A stretch of 64,000 bases of DNA from Bacillota bacterium (GCA_023391275.1 JAEWBE010000009.1:57188-121187), one strand, 5' to 3'; positions 52,787 through 62,561 are shown, counted from the first letter of the stretch. Notes: generated by a model from the letters alone, not told the origin. Translations and numbers: made by a program.

Positions 52787-53479
52787 TTGCGTCCAGTGTT
52801 TTCTTTGGGGGGGCGCCTGCGGCTTTGCGCTTCCATGGTGCGTCCCGGTGCCGCGCTGGCAGATGTTGGCACGGACCACGCTTATCTGCCGATCTGGCTT
52901 GCAAAGCAGGGGCTGATTTCCCGGGCAATCGCTGCGGACATTAAGCTTGGGCCTTTGCAGAAAGCTCAGATCAACATGGGGCGTTACCAGGTGCGCAATC
53001 TTGTTTCCGCACGTCTTTCCGACGGGCTGGATTCTATTTTTCCATCGGAGGTCAATGATATTGTCATTGCCGGGATGGGCGGAGAAATGATCATTCGGAT
53101 TATTGCGGCGGCGTCATGGCTGAAAGATGAACAGAAGCACCTGATTCTTCAGCCGATGACTTCGGCGGAGCAGCTTCGTGTATTTTTGGCGGAGCAGGGT
53201 TTTGTGATCCTTGCCGAACAGGCGGTGACTGAAGAAGGGCGTGTTTATTCTGTGATTTTGGCTCAGTACAGCCCTGAAAAGGTGCGTGTGGATGAGCTTT
53301 ATCCCCATATCGGGAAATTAAACGCCGAGACGGAGGACAATCGCGCTTATATCCGCCGCCGTATCGTAAATCTTGAAAAGAAAATGGGCGGACTGACTCT
53401 GTCGGGGAAGGAAGAGGAAGCCGCTGCGCTTTGCAGTCTGATCGCAAAGTTAAATAGAATGCTGGAAGAGGAAAAATGA
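52787..53479 (+). CDS. trmK: TrmK tRNA (adenine22-N1)-methyltransferase
   Basis: 230 residues from TTG 52787, eight bases after GGAGG; the ATG at 52772 lies before that site. A Rossmann SAM-binding site ADVGTDHAYLPIWLA and the motif DIVIAGMGGEMI identify the family, which methylates A22 of tRNAs. A C-terminal coiled coil completes it. Directly followed by the nif3-like gene, the usual Bacillota pair. Confidence 0.92.
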   Translation: MRPVFSLGGRLRLCASMVRPGAALADVGTDHAYLPIWLAKQGLISRAIAADIKLGPLQKAQINMGRYQVRNLVSARLSDGLDSIFPSEVNDIVIAGMGGEMIIRIIAAASWLKDEQKHLILQPMTSAEQLRVFLAEQGFVILAEQAVTEEGRVYSVILAQYSPEKVRVDELYPHIGKLNAETEDNRAYIRRRIVNLEKKMGGLTLSGKEEEAAALCSLIAKLNRMLEEEK

Positions 53480-53480
53480 T

Positions 53481-54254
53481 ATGATTACAGCCGGGGATAT
53501 TTACACATATATCGATTCTTTTGCGCCGTTTCATTCCGCCATGAGTTTTGACAATCCCGGCCTTCTGGTCGGCGATTTTAACGCGCCGGTGGGAACGGCG
53601 CTGCTGTCGCTGGATATTACCCCCGCGGTAGTGAGGGAGGCGGCCCGGCTTGGCGCTCAATTGGTAATCAGCCACCACCCCGTTATATTCCAGCCTTTGA
53701 AACGTATGGATTCTGATTCAGCGCCGTATTTGCTTGCGAAAAACGGAATCGCGGCTTTGTGCGCCCACACCAATCTGGACATGACGCCGGACGGCGGGGT
53801 TAACGCCTGCCTTGCCGCACGGTTGGAACTGCAAAATGTCCGTATGCTTCGGGAATATGAATCTTCCGGTTTGCCGGAGGCATTGATGGGGGAAACAGTT
53901 CACCCGTATTCCCCGCGCGTATTTGCCGAATTTGTCAAACAGGTTCTTCACTGTGACGGGCTGCGCTACACCGACGGCGGCCGCGAAATTACGCGGGTGG
54001 GTCTTTGCAGCGGCGGCGGGGCAGACTTGCTTTATGCTGCCGGGGAGAATGGCTGTCAGGCTTTTGTAACCGGGGAAAGCAAGCATAATATTCTTCTTGA
54101 TGCTGAAAATATAGGCGTAACCTTGGTGGACGCCGGGCATTTTTATACGGAGGATATTGTGATGCTGCCGCTTTTGAGCCGGCTGGCGAAGCAATTCCCC
54201 GACCTTCGGTTTATCAAATCAGAACAAATGCACAGCCCGGCAAAATATTTGTGA
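53481..54254 (+). CDS. Nif3-like dinuclear metal-centre protein (DUF34)
   Basis: 257 residues. The metal-binding residues are in VISHHPVIFQPL (His65, His66), AHTNLDMTPDGGVNACLA and, near the end, VDAGHFYTED. The NIF3 family forms hexamers with a di-metal site; exact reaction unclear. Starts one base after the trmK stop, so they are cotranscribed. Shorter than relatives carrying the inserted central domain. Confidence 0.92.
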   Translation: MITAGDIYTYIDSFAPFHSAMSFDNPGLLVGDFNAPVGTALLSLDITPAVVREAARLGAQLVISHHPVIFQPLKRMDSDSAPYLLAKNGIAALCAHTNLDMTPDGGVNACLAARLELQNVRMLREYESSGLPEALMGETVHPYSPRVFAEFVKQVLHCDGLRYTDGGREITRVGLCSGGGADLLYAAGENGCQAFVTGESKHNILLDAENIGVTLVDAGHFYTEDIVMLPLLSRLAKQFPDLRFIKSEQMHSPAKYL

Positions 54255-54317
54255 TCCAATTTGAAGGTGAGCTTTCATTTTGCATTGACATTGGGTGTAA
54301 TTGCAGGAGGTAGTTGA

Positions 54318-56078
54318 ATGGCTCTTGACGGAGCGTTTTTAAGACATATTAAAAAAGAAATCGAAGAGAATGCAATCGGTGCGAAGGTAGATAAAATTTA
54401 TCAGCCGAACCGGGAGGAAATGGTTCTGTCGCTCCGCACACGCAGTGATAATTTTAAACTGCTGATGTCCGCAAGGGCTAACAGCGCCCGGATTCACTTT
54501 ACCCGCTTTGTGCCGGAAAACCCGAAGGTGCCGCCGATGCTCTGCATGCTTCTACGCAAGCGCCTGGCCGGCGCGCGCCTTGCCGCCGTGCGTCAGCCGG
54601 GGCTGGAGCGCATGCTCTGCCTTGACTTTGACGCGACCAGCGACTTGGGCGATGAAATCCGCCTGACGCTTGTCATGGAAATCATGGGGCGCTACAGCAA
54701 TATCATTTTTGTGGATGAAAACAATAAAATCATCGATGCGCTGAAGCGCGTGGATGCGGAAATGTCATCGGAGCGGCTCGTGCTGCCGGGTATGACCTAT
54801 CAGCTTCCGCCGCCGCAGGACAAGCTTTGCCTTTTGGATACTTCTGTTTCGGAAGTAATAGATGCGATCCGAAAAATCCCTGCCGACATGGAACTTTCCA
54901 AAGCGCTGCTGAATACGCTTCAGGGGGTTTCTCCGATTGTCTGCCGGGAGCTTCAGCACCTGACCGGCCACGGAAATGATATTACTCTTCGCGCCATGAA
55001 TGAGGAGCACTTTCAACGCCTTGCGTTTTTTCTGGACAGAACGGCGGGCACCATAAAAGCGATGGATGGCCAACCCTTTATGGTCGCCGACCCAAAACAA
55101 AAACCAATGGATTTTTCCTTTTTTAATATTGAACAGTATGGGCTTACCGCGGTGGTTACCCGTCACGAAAGCTTTTCCATGCTTTTGGATGCTTTTTATG
55201 ATGAGCGCGACCGAATTGACCGCATGCGTGTGCGCTCACAGGATTTACTGCGTATTCTTACCACGACCTCCGACCGCCTGAGCCGCAAAATCAATTTGCA
55301 GCGTGCGGAACTGGAGCACTGCGCCGAGCGGGATACTATGCGGATTTATGGCGACCTGATTAATGCGAACCTTTACCGGCTGGAAAGGGGTGCCGCCTTT
55401 GCAGAACTGGAAAATTTTTATGAAGAGTCGCTGCCTCTGATCAGAATCAAGCTTGATTCTGCGCTGACTCCCTCCCAAAACGCGCAAAAATATTATAAGG
55501 CATACCACAAAGCCCGCACCGCGGAGGAAATGCTGACCGTTCAAATCACCCAGGCAAAGCAGGAGCTGAGTTATATTGACACTGTGTTTGAGGAGCTGAG
55601 CCGTGCCGCAACAGAGCACGACCTTTCCGAAATCCGCACAGAACTGATGGAGCAGGGCTATATCCGCGCCCCGAAAGGGAAACAGAAGCAGCCGGCGCCC
55701 GTTGGCCCCCTGGAGTTTGCTTCCACCGACGGGTTTCGCATTCTGGTCGGCCGCAACAACCGGCAAAACGACCGCCTTACGATGAAACAGGCAAATAACA
55801 ATGATATTTGGCTTCATACAAAAAATATACCCGGTTCACATACCATCCTTGTAACCGAGGGCCGGAAGGCAACGGAAACCGCTCTTGCGCAGGCGGCTAT
55901 GCTCGCGGCTTTTCACAGCCGCGGCCGGGATTCCTCACAGGTGCCGGTTGATTATACCGAAGTGCGCAACGTCAGCAAGCCGCAGGGCGCGAAGCCCGGC
56001 ATGGTGATTTATGTAAACAACAAAACGCTTTATGTAACCCCCAGCCCAAAACTTGCGGAAGAATTGAAATCAAATTAA
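54318..56078 (+). CDS. rqcH: RqcH (NFACT) ribosome-associated quality control factor
   Basis: 586 residues. NFACT-N domain (ALDGAFLRHIKKEIEENAIG, then GAKVDKIYQPNREEMVLSLR), helical middle and coiled coil, and the C-terminal NFACT-R domain with NDIWLHTKNIPGSHTILV. RqcH adds alanine tails to stalled nascent chains on the 50S subunit; it has also been called FbpA-like. GGAGG precedes the ATG. Follows the trmK-nif3 pair. Confidence 0.94.
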   Translation: MALDGAFLRHIKKEIEENAIGAKVDKIYQPNREEMVLSLRTRSDNFKLLMSARANSARIHFTRFVPENPKVPPMLCMLLRKRLAGARLAAVRQPGLERMLCLDFDATSDLGDEIRLTLVMEIMGRYSNIIFVDENNKIIDALKRVDAEMSSERLVLPGMTYQLPPPQDKLCLLDTSVSEVIDAIRKIPADMELSKALLNTLQGVSPIVCRELQHLTGHGNDITLRAMNEEHFQRLAFFLDRTAGTIKAMDGQPFMVADPKQKPMDFSFFNIEQYGLTAVVTRHESFSMLLDAFYDERDRIDRMRVRSQDLLRILTTTSDRLSRKINLQRAELEHCAERDTMRIYGDLINANLYRLERGAAFAELENFYEESLPLIRIKLDSALTPSQNAQKYYKAYHKARTAEEMLTVQITQAKQELSYIDTVFEELSRAATEHDLSEIRTELMEQGYIRAPKGKQKQPAPVGPLEFASTDGFRILVGRNNRQNDRLTMKQANNNDIWLHTKNIPGSHTILVTEGRKATETALAQAAMLAAFHSRGRDSSQVPVDYTEVRNVSKPQGAKPGMVIYVNNKTLYVTPSPKLAEELKSN

Positions 56079-56103
56079 ATTAGTAAATATATGTCGTTCA
56101 TGA

Positions 56104-56109
56104 TATAAT
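56104..56109 (+). promoter_or_regulatory. Extended -10 promoter for the polysaccharide cassette
   Basis: TGA followed by TATAAT (56104-56109), no clear -35. About 30 bases before the first gene. Confidence 0.5.
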
Positions 56110-56139
56110 AATCAGAATGTATGGTAGGGGAGTGTGTCA

Positions 56140-57684
56140 ATGATTAAGATAAAAGCGAATGATTTTATGAGGGATACCATTTTGTTCGGACTCACGATCT
56201 TATTGCTTTTGACTGCTAATTTAATGACCGTTCTCGGCGGGAGCTTATGGGAATCCGCCGTTAACCTCATGCTGATCGCAATTATCGTATTAAATGTTTC
56301 TATATTTTGGAGCCTTATAAGAAATATCAGACGGGATTTCGCCTTGTTTATTTTTATGGTTGCGTTTGATATCCTTATTTTGGGGCGCGTTTATGTTTCA
56401 TGGATTGGCTATTATCATAAGTATTTGCAGCTTTTGGAAGCGGACAGTCTGCCCCAGCTTTTTGAAGCGCTGCAGGCGGTTGCGGTTTCTTTGCTGTGTG
56501 TTTACCTTGCTTACCGGCTGGCAGGGCCGATTTTTTTCAGAAGGGAAACCGCTTTAAGGGAAAAAGGAATTGGCTTGATCCGAAGCAACCCGCTCATTCC
56601 GCTGATCCGCCAGTTCAGTGTGATCGTGCTTCTGGTCAGTTCGGTGCCATTCCTTTATGCTCTTTTAAGGACCGCTCTGAATGTAATTCGAAACGGCTAC
56701 CTTAATTCATTTACCAATACCGTGGAAATTCCAAGCGTGATCAGCCGCCTTTCTATGTTTTTTGTTCCGGCGTTCGCGGTGATACTCGCTACTTTACCCA
56801 GCAAAAAACAGATGAAATTGCCGCTTACAGTGTACGGTATCTATATGATTACCTCGATTTTTACCGGGCGGCGAACCACTCTGGTTACCGAAGCGCTGAT
56901 GCTGATTATTTACTTTGTCATGCGTGACAATCTTCTGGAACGGGACAAGCGTGTGCTGAAAAAGCGTACCGTCGCTTTCGCCGGTATTTTCAGCGTGGCA
57001 GCCATGTATCTTTTGCAGCTTTTCGCGCTGGTGCGCGCGGGTATTTCCGACACAAACCGGGGGTTGGGGGAAATGCTCGTCAGCTTTTTTGATTCTCAGG
57101 GAGCGAGCTTTCGTGTTGTGATTCAGACCATTAATCATATCGATCTGTTCAATCCATCCACGTCATATCAATATCTGTTCTATCCGTTTGAACGTTTTGT
57201 GCACAATAATGTGATTACAAGCACGCTGTTCGGCTTGTCTCCGATTATTGAGGTGCAAAATTCTGTTTTTGTGCAAACAACCCATAACTATGCCCATGTT
57301 ATCACTTATATGGACGACCCCGCCCGTTACCTGAGCGGCGGCGGCTTCGGCACTTCCTATATTGCCGAGGCTTACGTGGCGTACAGAATGCTGGGCGTGA
57401 TTGCAGTCAGCCTGATGATTGGGCTTATTTTTCGTTTCTTTTCTTCCATGCTGACCCGTTCATGGGTGGTGTCCGCCAGCTGTCTGCTGGCTTTGAAGGA
57501 TTTTGTTTATATCCCCCGCAGCTTTGCCTTTATGTGGGTATCGGACGTGTTTAATATTACTTATTTCTGCTTCTACGGCGCGCTGTTTTTGGCTGCGCTT
57601 TTTATTGCCAAAATCGGCACGCATCTCCGCCTGCCCAGCGCCAACTCGGGCAGGCCCCCGTTCGCACTGGAGGCGCGGCCATGA
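56140..57684 (+). CDS. Polysaccharide polymerase-like membrane protein (O-antigen ligase/Wzy type, putative)
   Basis: 514 residues from ATG 56140 with AGGGGAG upstream. About twelve membrane helices with a larger extracytoplasmic loop around residues 300-390 (FDSQGASFRVVIQTINHIDL within it). This layout fits Wzy-type polymerases. Family assignment by topology and neighbours only. Its stop overlaps the next gene by 4 bases. Confidence 0.72.
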   Translation: MIKIKANDFMRDTILFGLTILLLLTANLMTVLGGSLWESAVNLMLIAIIVLNVSIFWSLIRNIRRDFALFIFMVAFDILILGRVYVSWIGYYHKYLQLLEADSLPQLFEALQAVAVSLLCVYLAYRLAGPIFFRRETALREKGIGLIRSNPLIPLIRQFSVIVLLVSSVPFLYALLRTALNVIRNGYLNSFTNTVEIPSVISRLSMFFVPAFAVILATLPSKKQMKLPLTVYGIYMITSIFTGRRTTLVTEALMLIIYFVMRDNLLERDKRVLKKRTVAFAGIFSVAAMYLLQLFALVRAGISDTNRGLGEMLVSFFDSQGASFRVVIQTINHIDLFNPSTSYQYLFYPFERFVHNNVITSTLFGLSPIIEVQNSVFVQTTHNYAHVITYMDDPARYLSGGGFGTSYIAEAYVAYRMLGVIAVSLMIGLIFRFFSSMLTRSWVVSASCLLALKDFVYIPRSFAFMWVSDVFNITYFCFYGALFLAALFIAKIGTHLRLPSANSGRPPFALEARP

Positions 57685-58898
57685 AATTGCTGATTTTACT
57701 TACAGCGCTGTTCCCGTTTGACACTGGTGAAGAATTTTTGTCCGCCGAAGTAAGCTATATCAGCGGGTTCGACCGCGTAATGATTTGCCCCTGTAATTTA
57801 AAAGCGGACTCCGTTGTAACAAGGCAGCTTCCGGATGGCATTTCCTGTGTTCCGCTTCGGAAAAGGGATGGCGGAAGGTCGGTTTATGCGGCGATGCTGA
57901 CCCGGCCGTATGTGCTCGACGAAATCGGGACGCTGATTAAAACCGGCCGGTTTTCCCGCAAAAGAGTGCACGAGATGCTCTTCTTTATGAAGAATGCCCT
58001 TGCTTTGTACGGCGCATTGAAGGCTCTGCCGGAGCTGGATTCCACTGATGAGGTGACAGTTTACAGCTACTGGTTTTACGATGCGGCGGCGGCGGGCGCA
58101 CTGCTTGCCGAAGATTTGAAAAAGCGTGGAATTCGGGTTAAGCAAATCTCCCGCGCGCACGGTTTTGATATCCACCCCGAGCGGACCCAATATTCCTACC
58201 TCCCAATGCGCAGATTCCTGCTCAGTCGTGTGGACAGGCTTTTCCCATGTTCAGAAAATGGGGCGGATACGATCCGAAAAGCGTATCCCGAGTTTTCCGG
58301 TAAAATTCAGCCCGCCCTTTTAGGTACTGCCGACTGCGGCACAAAACCTGGGAGCAGGGAACGTGAATTTCATCTGGTTTCCTGTTCCTACATGGTTCCT
58401 GTTAAGCGTCTGCATTTGATTGCGGAAGCCCTGCAACGTGCCGATTTTCCGATACGATGGACTCACATCGGTTCCGGCCCGCTTGAAGAGGACGTCAGGC
58501 GAAAGGCCTCCCAATTGCCTGCCTGTGTTTGTGCTGAGTTTTTGGGGCAGATGGAACATGACGCCATTATGGATTATTATAAAACAAATGATATTTCTGT
58601 GTTTCTCAATGTGAGTTCCAGCGAGGGAATCCCCGTTTCCGTCATGGAGGCCTGCTCCTTTGGCATTCCGGTTGTTGCCACCAATGTGGGCGGCACTTCG
58701 GAAGCGGTAAGCGACGGCCTGAACGGTTACCTGCTTGAAAAGGACATGCAGCCGGGTGCGCTTTTGGACAAACTCCGCATGCTGCATGAATTTCCCGTGC
58801 AGGAATATAACCGGCTTTGCATCAATTCACGCAAGGTATGGGAAGAAAAATTCAATGCGGCGCAAAACTACAGGAAATTTTATGAGGTGATCTGTTGA
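57681..58898 (+). CDS. GT4-family glycosyltransferase
   Basis: 405 residues. GT-B fold with the GT4 signature in EGIPVSVMEACSFGIPVVAT, then NVGGTSEAVSDGLNGYLLE (the E-x7-E motif region). Transfers a sugar from a nucleotide donor; sugar and acceptor unknown. GGAGGCGCGG before the ATG; both ends overlap the neighbouring genes by a few bases, so the cassette is translationally coupled. Confidence 0.92.
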   Translation: MKLLILLTALFPFDTGEEFLSAEVSYISGFDRVMICPCNLKADSVVTRQLPDGISCVPLRKRDGGRSVYAAMLTRPYVLDEIGTLIKTGRFSRKRVHEMLFFMKNALALYGALKALPELDSTDEVTVYSYWFYDAAAAGALLAEDLKKRGIRVKQISRAHGFDIHPERTQYSYLPMRRFLLSRVDRLFPCSENGADTIRKAYPEFSGKIQPALLGTADCGTKPGSREREFHLVSCSYMVPVKRLHLIAEALQRADFPIRWTHIGSGPLEEDVRRKASQLPACVCAEFLGQMEHDAIMDYYKTNDISVFLNVSSSEGIPVSVMEACSFGIPVVATNVGGTSEAVSDGLNGYLLEKDMQPGALLDKLRMLHEFPVQEYNRLCINSRKVWEEKFNAAQNYRKFYEVIC

Positions 58899-60073
58899 TG
58901 AAATTAATGTACCTGACTTTTCAGGAAGATGCAACACTTTATGTGGGGGTGACCAGAAAAATTGGCTGGCAGGCGCATGCCTTTGAAAAACTGGGGTATG
59001 AGGTAACCTATTCCCTCTGGAAAGGGCTGGAGTACCGTTTCATCACGGGGGGGAAAACCGAAGCAAAGTCCATAGCCGGCGGGCACGGCCTGATGCGGCA
59101 GTTTTCGCAGGTTGCGCAGGAATATTTGTCGGCGCATCATTTTGACGTGGTATATATACGGCTGGACAGAATCAGCTTTGACGTAATCCGGCTGTGTAAA
59201 ACCGCGCGGGCAAACGGTGCCAGGCAGGTAATTATTGAATTGCCCAATTATCCCTATATTATGGATTATATTAAAAGCGTGAACGGGGTCAGCCCGTTTG
59301 CGCAAAGGCTGACGGCGCGGCTCAGAGTCCTTGGTACTGCCGCGGAAGACAGGCTTGCGGCCCTTCAGCTTCGCGGGCTGGTGGATGCGGTTGTGTTGAT
59401 CGGCAATAAAGCGGACAGCTTTTTCGGCGTGAAGGCTATGAATATCAGCAATGGTATCGATGTGGACGCAATGAGCGCCGTACCGCTCAGAAACGATGAC
59501 AATGAAATTGTGATTGTGGGTGTTGCGGGTACCCTTTGGTGGCAGGCGTACGACCGGATTCTGGTCGGAATGCGTAATTATAAGCAGAAGAAGTCCCCGG
59601 AAGATCCAAATATTCGTTTTATTCTTGTTGGGGGCGATGCAAAGGAAATGCCTGAATTCCGCGCACTCATCCATAATCTGGCTCTGGATGACGACGTAGA
59701 GTGCCCCGGCTTTAAAACGGGGGCGGAGCTTGATGCGATTTACGCGCGGGCGGATCTGGGAGCTTCCAAGTTAGGATGTTACCGCCGCGGCCTGCAAGCC
59801 TGTTCTTCCCTGAAAGCGAGGGAATATTGTGCAAAAGGTTTGCCTTTCCTCTATACCTATGAGGATTCCCTTGAGGATGATAAAGTAAGTTTTGCCCTTC
59901 AGGTGCCCAACAACGATACGCCGGTGGATATGACGGAGGTTGTTCAGTTTGTCAGGCGGTGCCGCGAAAACCGGAATCTGGCGGAAGAGGAGCGTACGTT
60001 CGCCCGCTCCCATTTTGACTGGCAGTCCATTTTAAAGCAGGTTCTTGATTTTGCCGCTTCTGCCCAAAAATAA
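58898..60073 (+). CDS. Glycosyltransferase, GT-B type (putative)
   Basis: 391 residues from ATG 58898, eight bases after GAGGTG. N-terminal half resembles a donor-independent Rossmann domain (YVGVTRKIGWQAHAFEKLGY). The C-terminal half has VVLIGNKADSFFGVK, SNGIDVDAM and ILVGGDAKEMPEFRALIHNL, all GT4-like. The usual C-terminal E-x7-E signature is diverged. Exact activity unknown. Confidence 0.78.
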   Translation: MKLMYLTFQEDATLYVGVTRKIGWQAHAFEKLGYEVTYSLWKGLEYRFITGGKTEAKSIAGGHGLMRQFSQVAQEYLSAHHFDVVYIRLDRISFDVIRLCKTARANGARQVIIELPNYPYIMDYIKSVNGVSPFAQRLTARLRVLGTAAEDRLAALQLRGLVDAVVLIGNKADSFFGVKAMNISNGIDVDAMSAVPLRNDDNEIVIVGVAGTLWWQAYDRILVGMRNYKQKKSPEDPNIRFILVGGDAKEMPEFRALIHNLALDDDVECPGFKTGAELDAIYARADLGASKLGCYRRGLQACSSLKAREYCAKGLPFLYTYEDSLEDDKVSFALQVPNNDTPVDMTEVVQFVRRCRENRNLAEEERTFARSHFDWQSILKQVLDFAASAQK

Positions 60074-60099
60074 ATTGTTGAATTATTGGAGGTTAACCG

Positions 60100-61362
60100 A
60101 TGGAACTTTTCGTTAGTTTTTCAGAAATTTTGCAGTATTTCAAACGGAACATAACTAAATTTCTTATTGTCGTCGCACTCTTTGGCCTTCTTTTCGGGCT
60201 GCTCCCGCTCCGGTTTGTCCACAACGAATATTCCGCCTCTACCACGGTTGTTATTTCCTGTGAGGTCCCGGAGGATGCATCTACGGATTACAGGCTTCAG
60301 TACACGGGGATTCTGAGCAGCAGGGTACAGACCGCTGTTGCAATGGCGTCCGGCAGTGATCTGATTGCCCAGACCGCCCAAAAACTGAATATCCCGAAGG
60401 ACCAGATTACCAGTATCGGTGCGGTTCAGGTGAATGCTGCGCCATTTGTTAAATTAACTGCCGACAGTCCGAACGCTGCAATGGTAGCGCAGATTTCGGA
60501 TACCGCCGCTCAGGTGCTTGCGGAAAAGCTTACCGCGGCTTTCCCGTCGCCGGCTCTTACCGCTGAAGTCAGCGACAGGGCAATCCCGGTTTCCGCTCAG
60601 TCCAATAAAGCAATCATGCTGAAGGCCGGCCTTATTGGTCTGGCAGTCGGCTTTATCCTTTTTGTATGCTTCGGTATTGCGGTTGTACTGATGGACAAGA
60701 CTATCCGGAACAGCGATTACGTGAGCGAGGCACTCAATATCAATCTGCTTGGCATCACGCCGAAAAAGGGTGATGAAGAAAGAAAGCTGAACAGCTTCCG
60801 CAAATTGCGCGCCGCGGCCGTGCATCAGGCAGGCAGCGGAAAAAGCTTTCTGATAGCGGATGTCTGTGAAAATAACGGCGCTCCCTTTGTGGCGGCCGGA
60901 CTTGGCGGCGCGCTGGCCCGCTCGGAAAAAACCGTTTTGCTGATTGACGCCGACCAGCGTATGAGCAGAATGGCAAAACTGCTTCATGTGGATGCGCAAA
61001 AGAACCTTTCCGATGTGCTCAGCGGTACCTGCCCGGCCGAGCAGGCGGTGAACCAGACTTCAGTCAATGGAATGAGCATGATTGCAGGCTCCGAAAGCAG
61101 CGCAGAGAATCTTACGGATATTCTGGCTTCGGATCAATTCGGGAAAATGATGGAACAGCTTGCTTCCCGCTTTGACTATATTATTGTCAGCGTTCCCTCG
61201 GAGGCGCGCTATCCGGACGCCGATAATCTGGCAAGTCTGTTCAGCGCGGTAATTATGGTCGCAAAATACGGTTCAACTCCTTATCACGAATTCAAGGATT
61301 CACTCCAGCGCTTAAAAACTTCCGGTGCAAACCTGATCGGCTTTGTCACCACCAACTGCTGA
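60100..61362 (+). CDS. Wzz/BY-kinase-like chain-length protein with degenerate P-loop
   Basis: 420 residues. Two membrane helices (about 20-40 and 172-196) flank a Wzz-type extracellular domain. A BY-kinase-like cytoplasmic domain follows: Walker A' VLLIDADQRM at 279-288 is intact, but the Walker A slot reads VCENNGAPFVAAGLG (255-269) with no GK(S/T). No Tyr cluster at the C-terminus. It may regulate chain length without kinase activity. GGAGG precedes the ATG. Confidence 0.82.
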   Translation: MELFVSFSEILQYFKRNITKFLIVVALFGLLFGLLPLRFVHNEYSASTTVVISCEVPEDASTDYRLQYTGILSSRVQTAVAMASGSDLIAQTAQKLNIPKDQITSIGAVQVNAAPFVKLTADSPNAAMVAQISDTAAQVLAEKLTAAFPSPALTAEVSDRAIPVSAQSNKAIMLKAGLIGLAVGFILFVCFGIAVVLMDKTIRNSDYVSEALNINLLGITPKKGDEERKLNSFRKLRAAAVHQAGSGKSFLIADVCENNGAPFVAAGLGGALARSEKTVLLIDADQRMSRMAKLLHVDAQKNLSDVLSGTCPAEQAVNQTSVNGMSMIAGSESSAENLTDILASDQFGKMMEQLASRFDYIIVSVPSEARYPDADNLASLFSAVIMVAKYGSTPYHEFKDSLQRLKTSGANLIGFVTTNC

Positions 61363-61374
61363 ACCGTCGTACAG

Positions 61375-61409
61375 AAAGAGTCCCGCGGGCTGAACCCGCG
61401 GGACTCTTT
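61375..61409. terminator. Bidirectional terminator between polysaccharide cassette and udk
   Basis: AAAGAGTCCCGCGGG (61375-61389) pairs perfectly with CCCGCGGGACTCTTT (61395-61409) around CTGAA, followed by T. Lies between converging genes. Confidence 0.92.
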
Positions 61410-62051
61410 TCAATATATTTGATTTTCCGTTGTATGATTGAGCAGTGCGTTAATCCTGTCGATCAGCATATGAAGCGCCACTCTGTTTTCCCCGCCCTGC
61501 GGAATAATGATGTCCGCATGTTTTTTGCTTGGCTCCACAAACTGCTCATGCATCGGCTTGACCGTACTCAGGTACTGGGCAATCACGGAGTCCAGGCTTC
61601 GTCCGCGCTCTTTCACGTCGCGGGTCAGCCTGCGGATCAGCCGGATATCGGTATCGGTATCCACAAATACCTTAATGTCCATCAAATCCAGCAGCTCTTT
61701 ATTTTCAAAGATGAGAATCCCTTCGACGATAACGACAGGGGTCGGCTCCACATGAATGGTGTCGCTCATTCTTGTATAGGTTACAAAGGAATACTGCGGG
61801 CGTTCAATCGCCTGTCCGTTTTTCAGCTTTTTGATATCTTCGATCATAAGGTCGGTATCAAATGAATTTGGGTGGTCGTAATTTAATTTTATTCGTTCTT
61901 CAAAAGGAATATCCACGTTGGCTCGGTAGTAAAAATCATGCGATAATATAATTGCGTCCCCGGCGATGGCCTGCCGGAGCTTTGTAGCAAGCGTTGTTTT
62001 ACCCGAACCGGTACCGCCTGCAACACCAATCACAAAGGGTGAGCAATTCAT
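61410..62051 (-). CDS. udk: Uridine kinase
   Basis: 213 residues. P-loop GGTGSGKTT at 12-20, the catalytic/uridine-binding SHDFYYRANVDIPFEERIKL and NYDHPNSFDTDLM, and FVDTDTDIRLIRRLTRDVKE. Phosphorylates uridine and cytidine in pyrimidine salvage. GGAGG before the ATG and a clear promoter upstream. The terminal stop lies in the terminator stem edge. Confidence 0.95.
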   Translation of the reverse strand: MNCSPFVIGVAGGTGSGKTTLATKLRQAIAGDAIILSHDFYYRANVDIPFEERIKLNYDHPNSFDTDLMIEDIKKLKNGQAIERPQYSFVTYTRMSDTIHVEPTPVVIVEGILIFENKELLDLMDIKVFVDTDTDIRLIRRLTRDVKERGRSLDSVIAQYLSTVKPMHEQFVEPSKKHADIIIPQGGENRVALHMLIDRINALLNHTTENQIY

Positions 62052-62086
62052 GGCTGCCTCCTGTATTCACGATCTTTTTAACGAAA

Positions 62087-62115
62087 ATTATAGCACAAAA
62101 TAATCGTGTTGTCAT
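62087..62115 (-). promoter_or_regulatory. Sigma-A promoter for udk
   Basis: On the minus strand ATGACA (62110-62115), 17 bases, TATAAT (62087-62092). Confidence 0.75.
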
Positions 62116-62276
62116 TTAAAAAATGACCGGACCGGCGCCCGTAAGCGGATCGGTTTATTTCTGCACCCACGTTCAGCCTTTGTAATAAGAAAACGGGAAT
62201 ATGTTTATTTTTCGGAGAAAAGGTAAAAATAAGCAGACGATAAGGATTGAATAAAGCGATGGACAGGAGGATAAAA

Positions 62277-62561
62277 ATGGATCACAAGGAATATCAGGGC
62301 AACATGGAGGCTCAGCTCGGTGAGCTGGGACAAAAAATTGATGAACTGGCCGATGAAGCCGAAGATGCCGCGGATGACGTAAAGCAGGGATATTATGAAA
62401 ATATCGATGCACTGCGTTCTCAAAAAGATGCGATTCAGAAGAATCTGGACGAGTTGAAGGATTCTTCCGGGGAAGCATGGGACGACATTAAAAAAGGGAT
62501 GGACAGAGCGTGGGATGAGGTTCAGGGCGTATTAAAAAAAGCGGCCTCCAGATTCCAATAA
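62277..62561 (+). CDS. Small acidic coiled-coil protein
   Basis: 94 residues from ATG 62277 with a perfect ACAGGAGG. One long amphipathic helical stretch rich in Asp/Glu/Lys, ending LKKAASRFQ. It resembles small stress-associated coiled-coil proteins, but I cannot assign a family. An in-frame ATG 30 bases earlier is not needed. The upstream 200 bases hold only the udk promoter. Confidence 0.7.
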   Translation: MDHKEYQGNMEAQLGELGQKIDELADEAEDAADDVKQGYYENIDALRSQKDAIQKNLDELKDSSGEAWDDIKKGMDRAWDEVQGVLKKAASRFQ

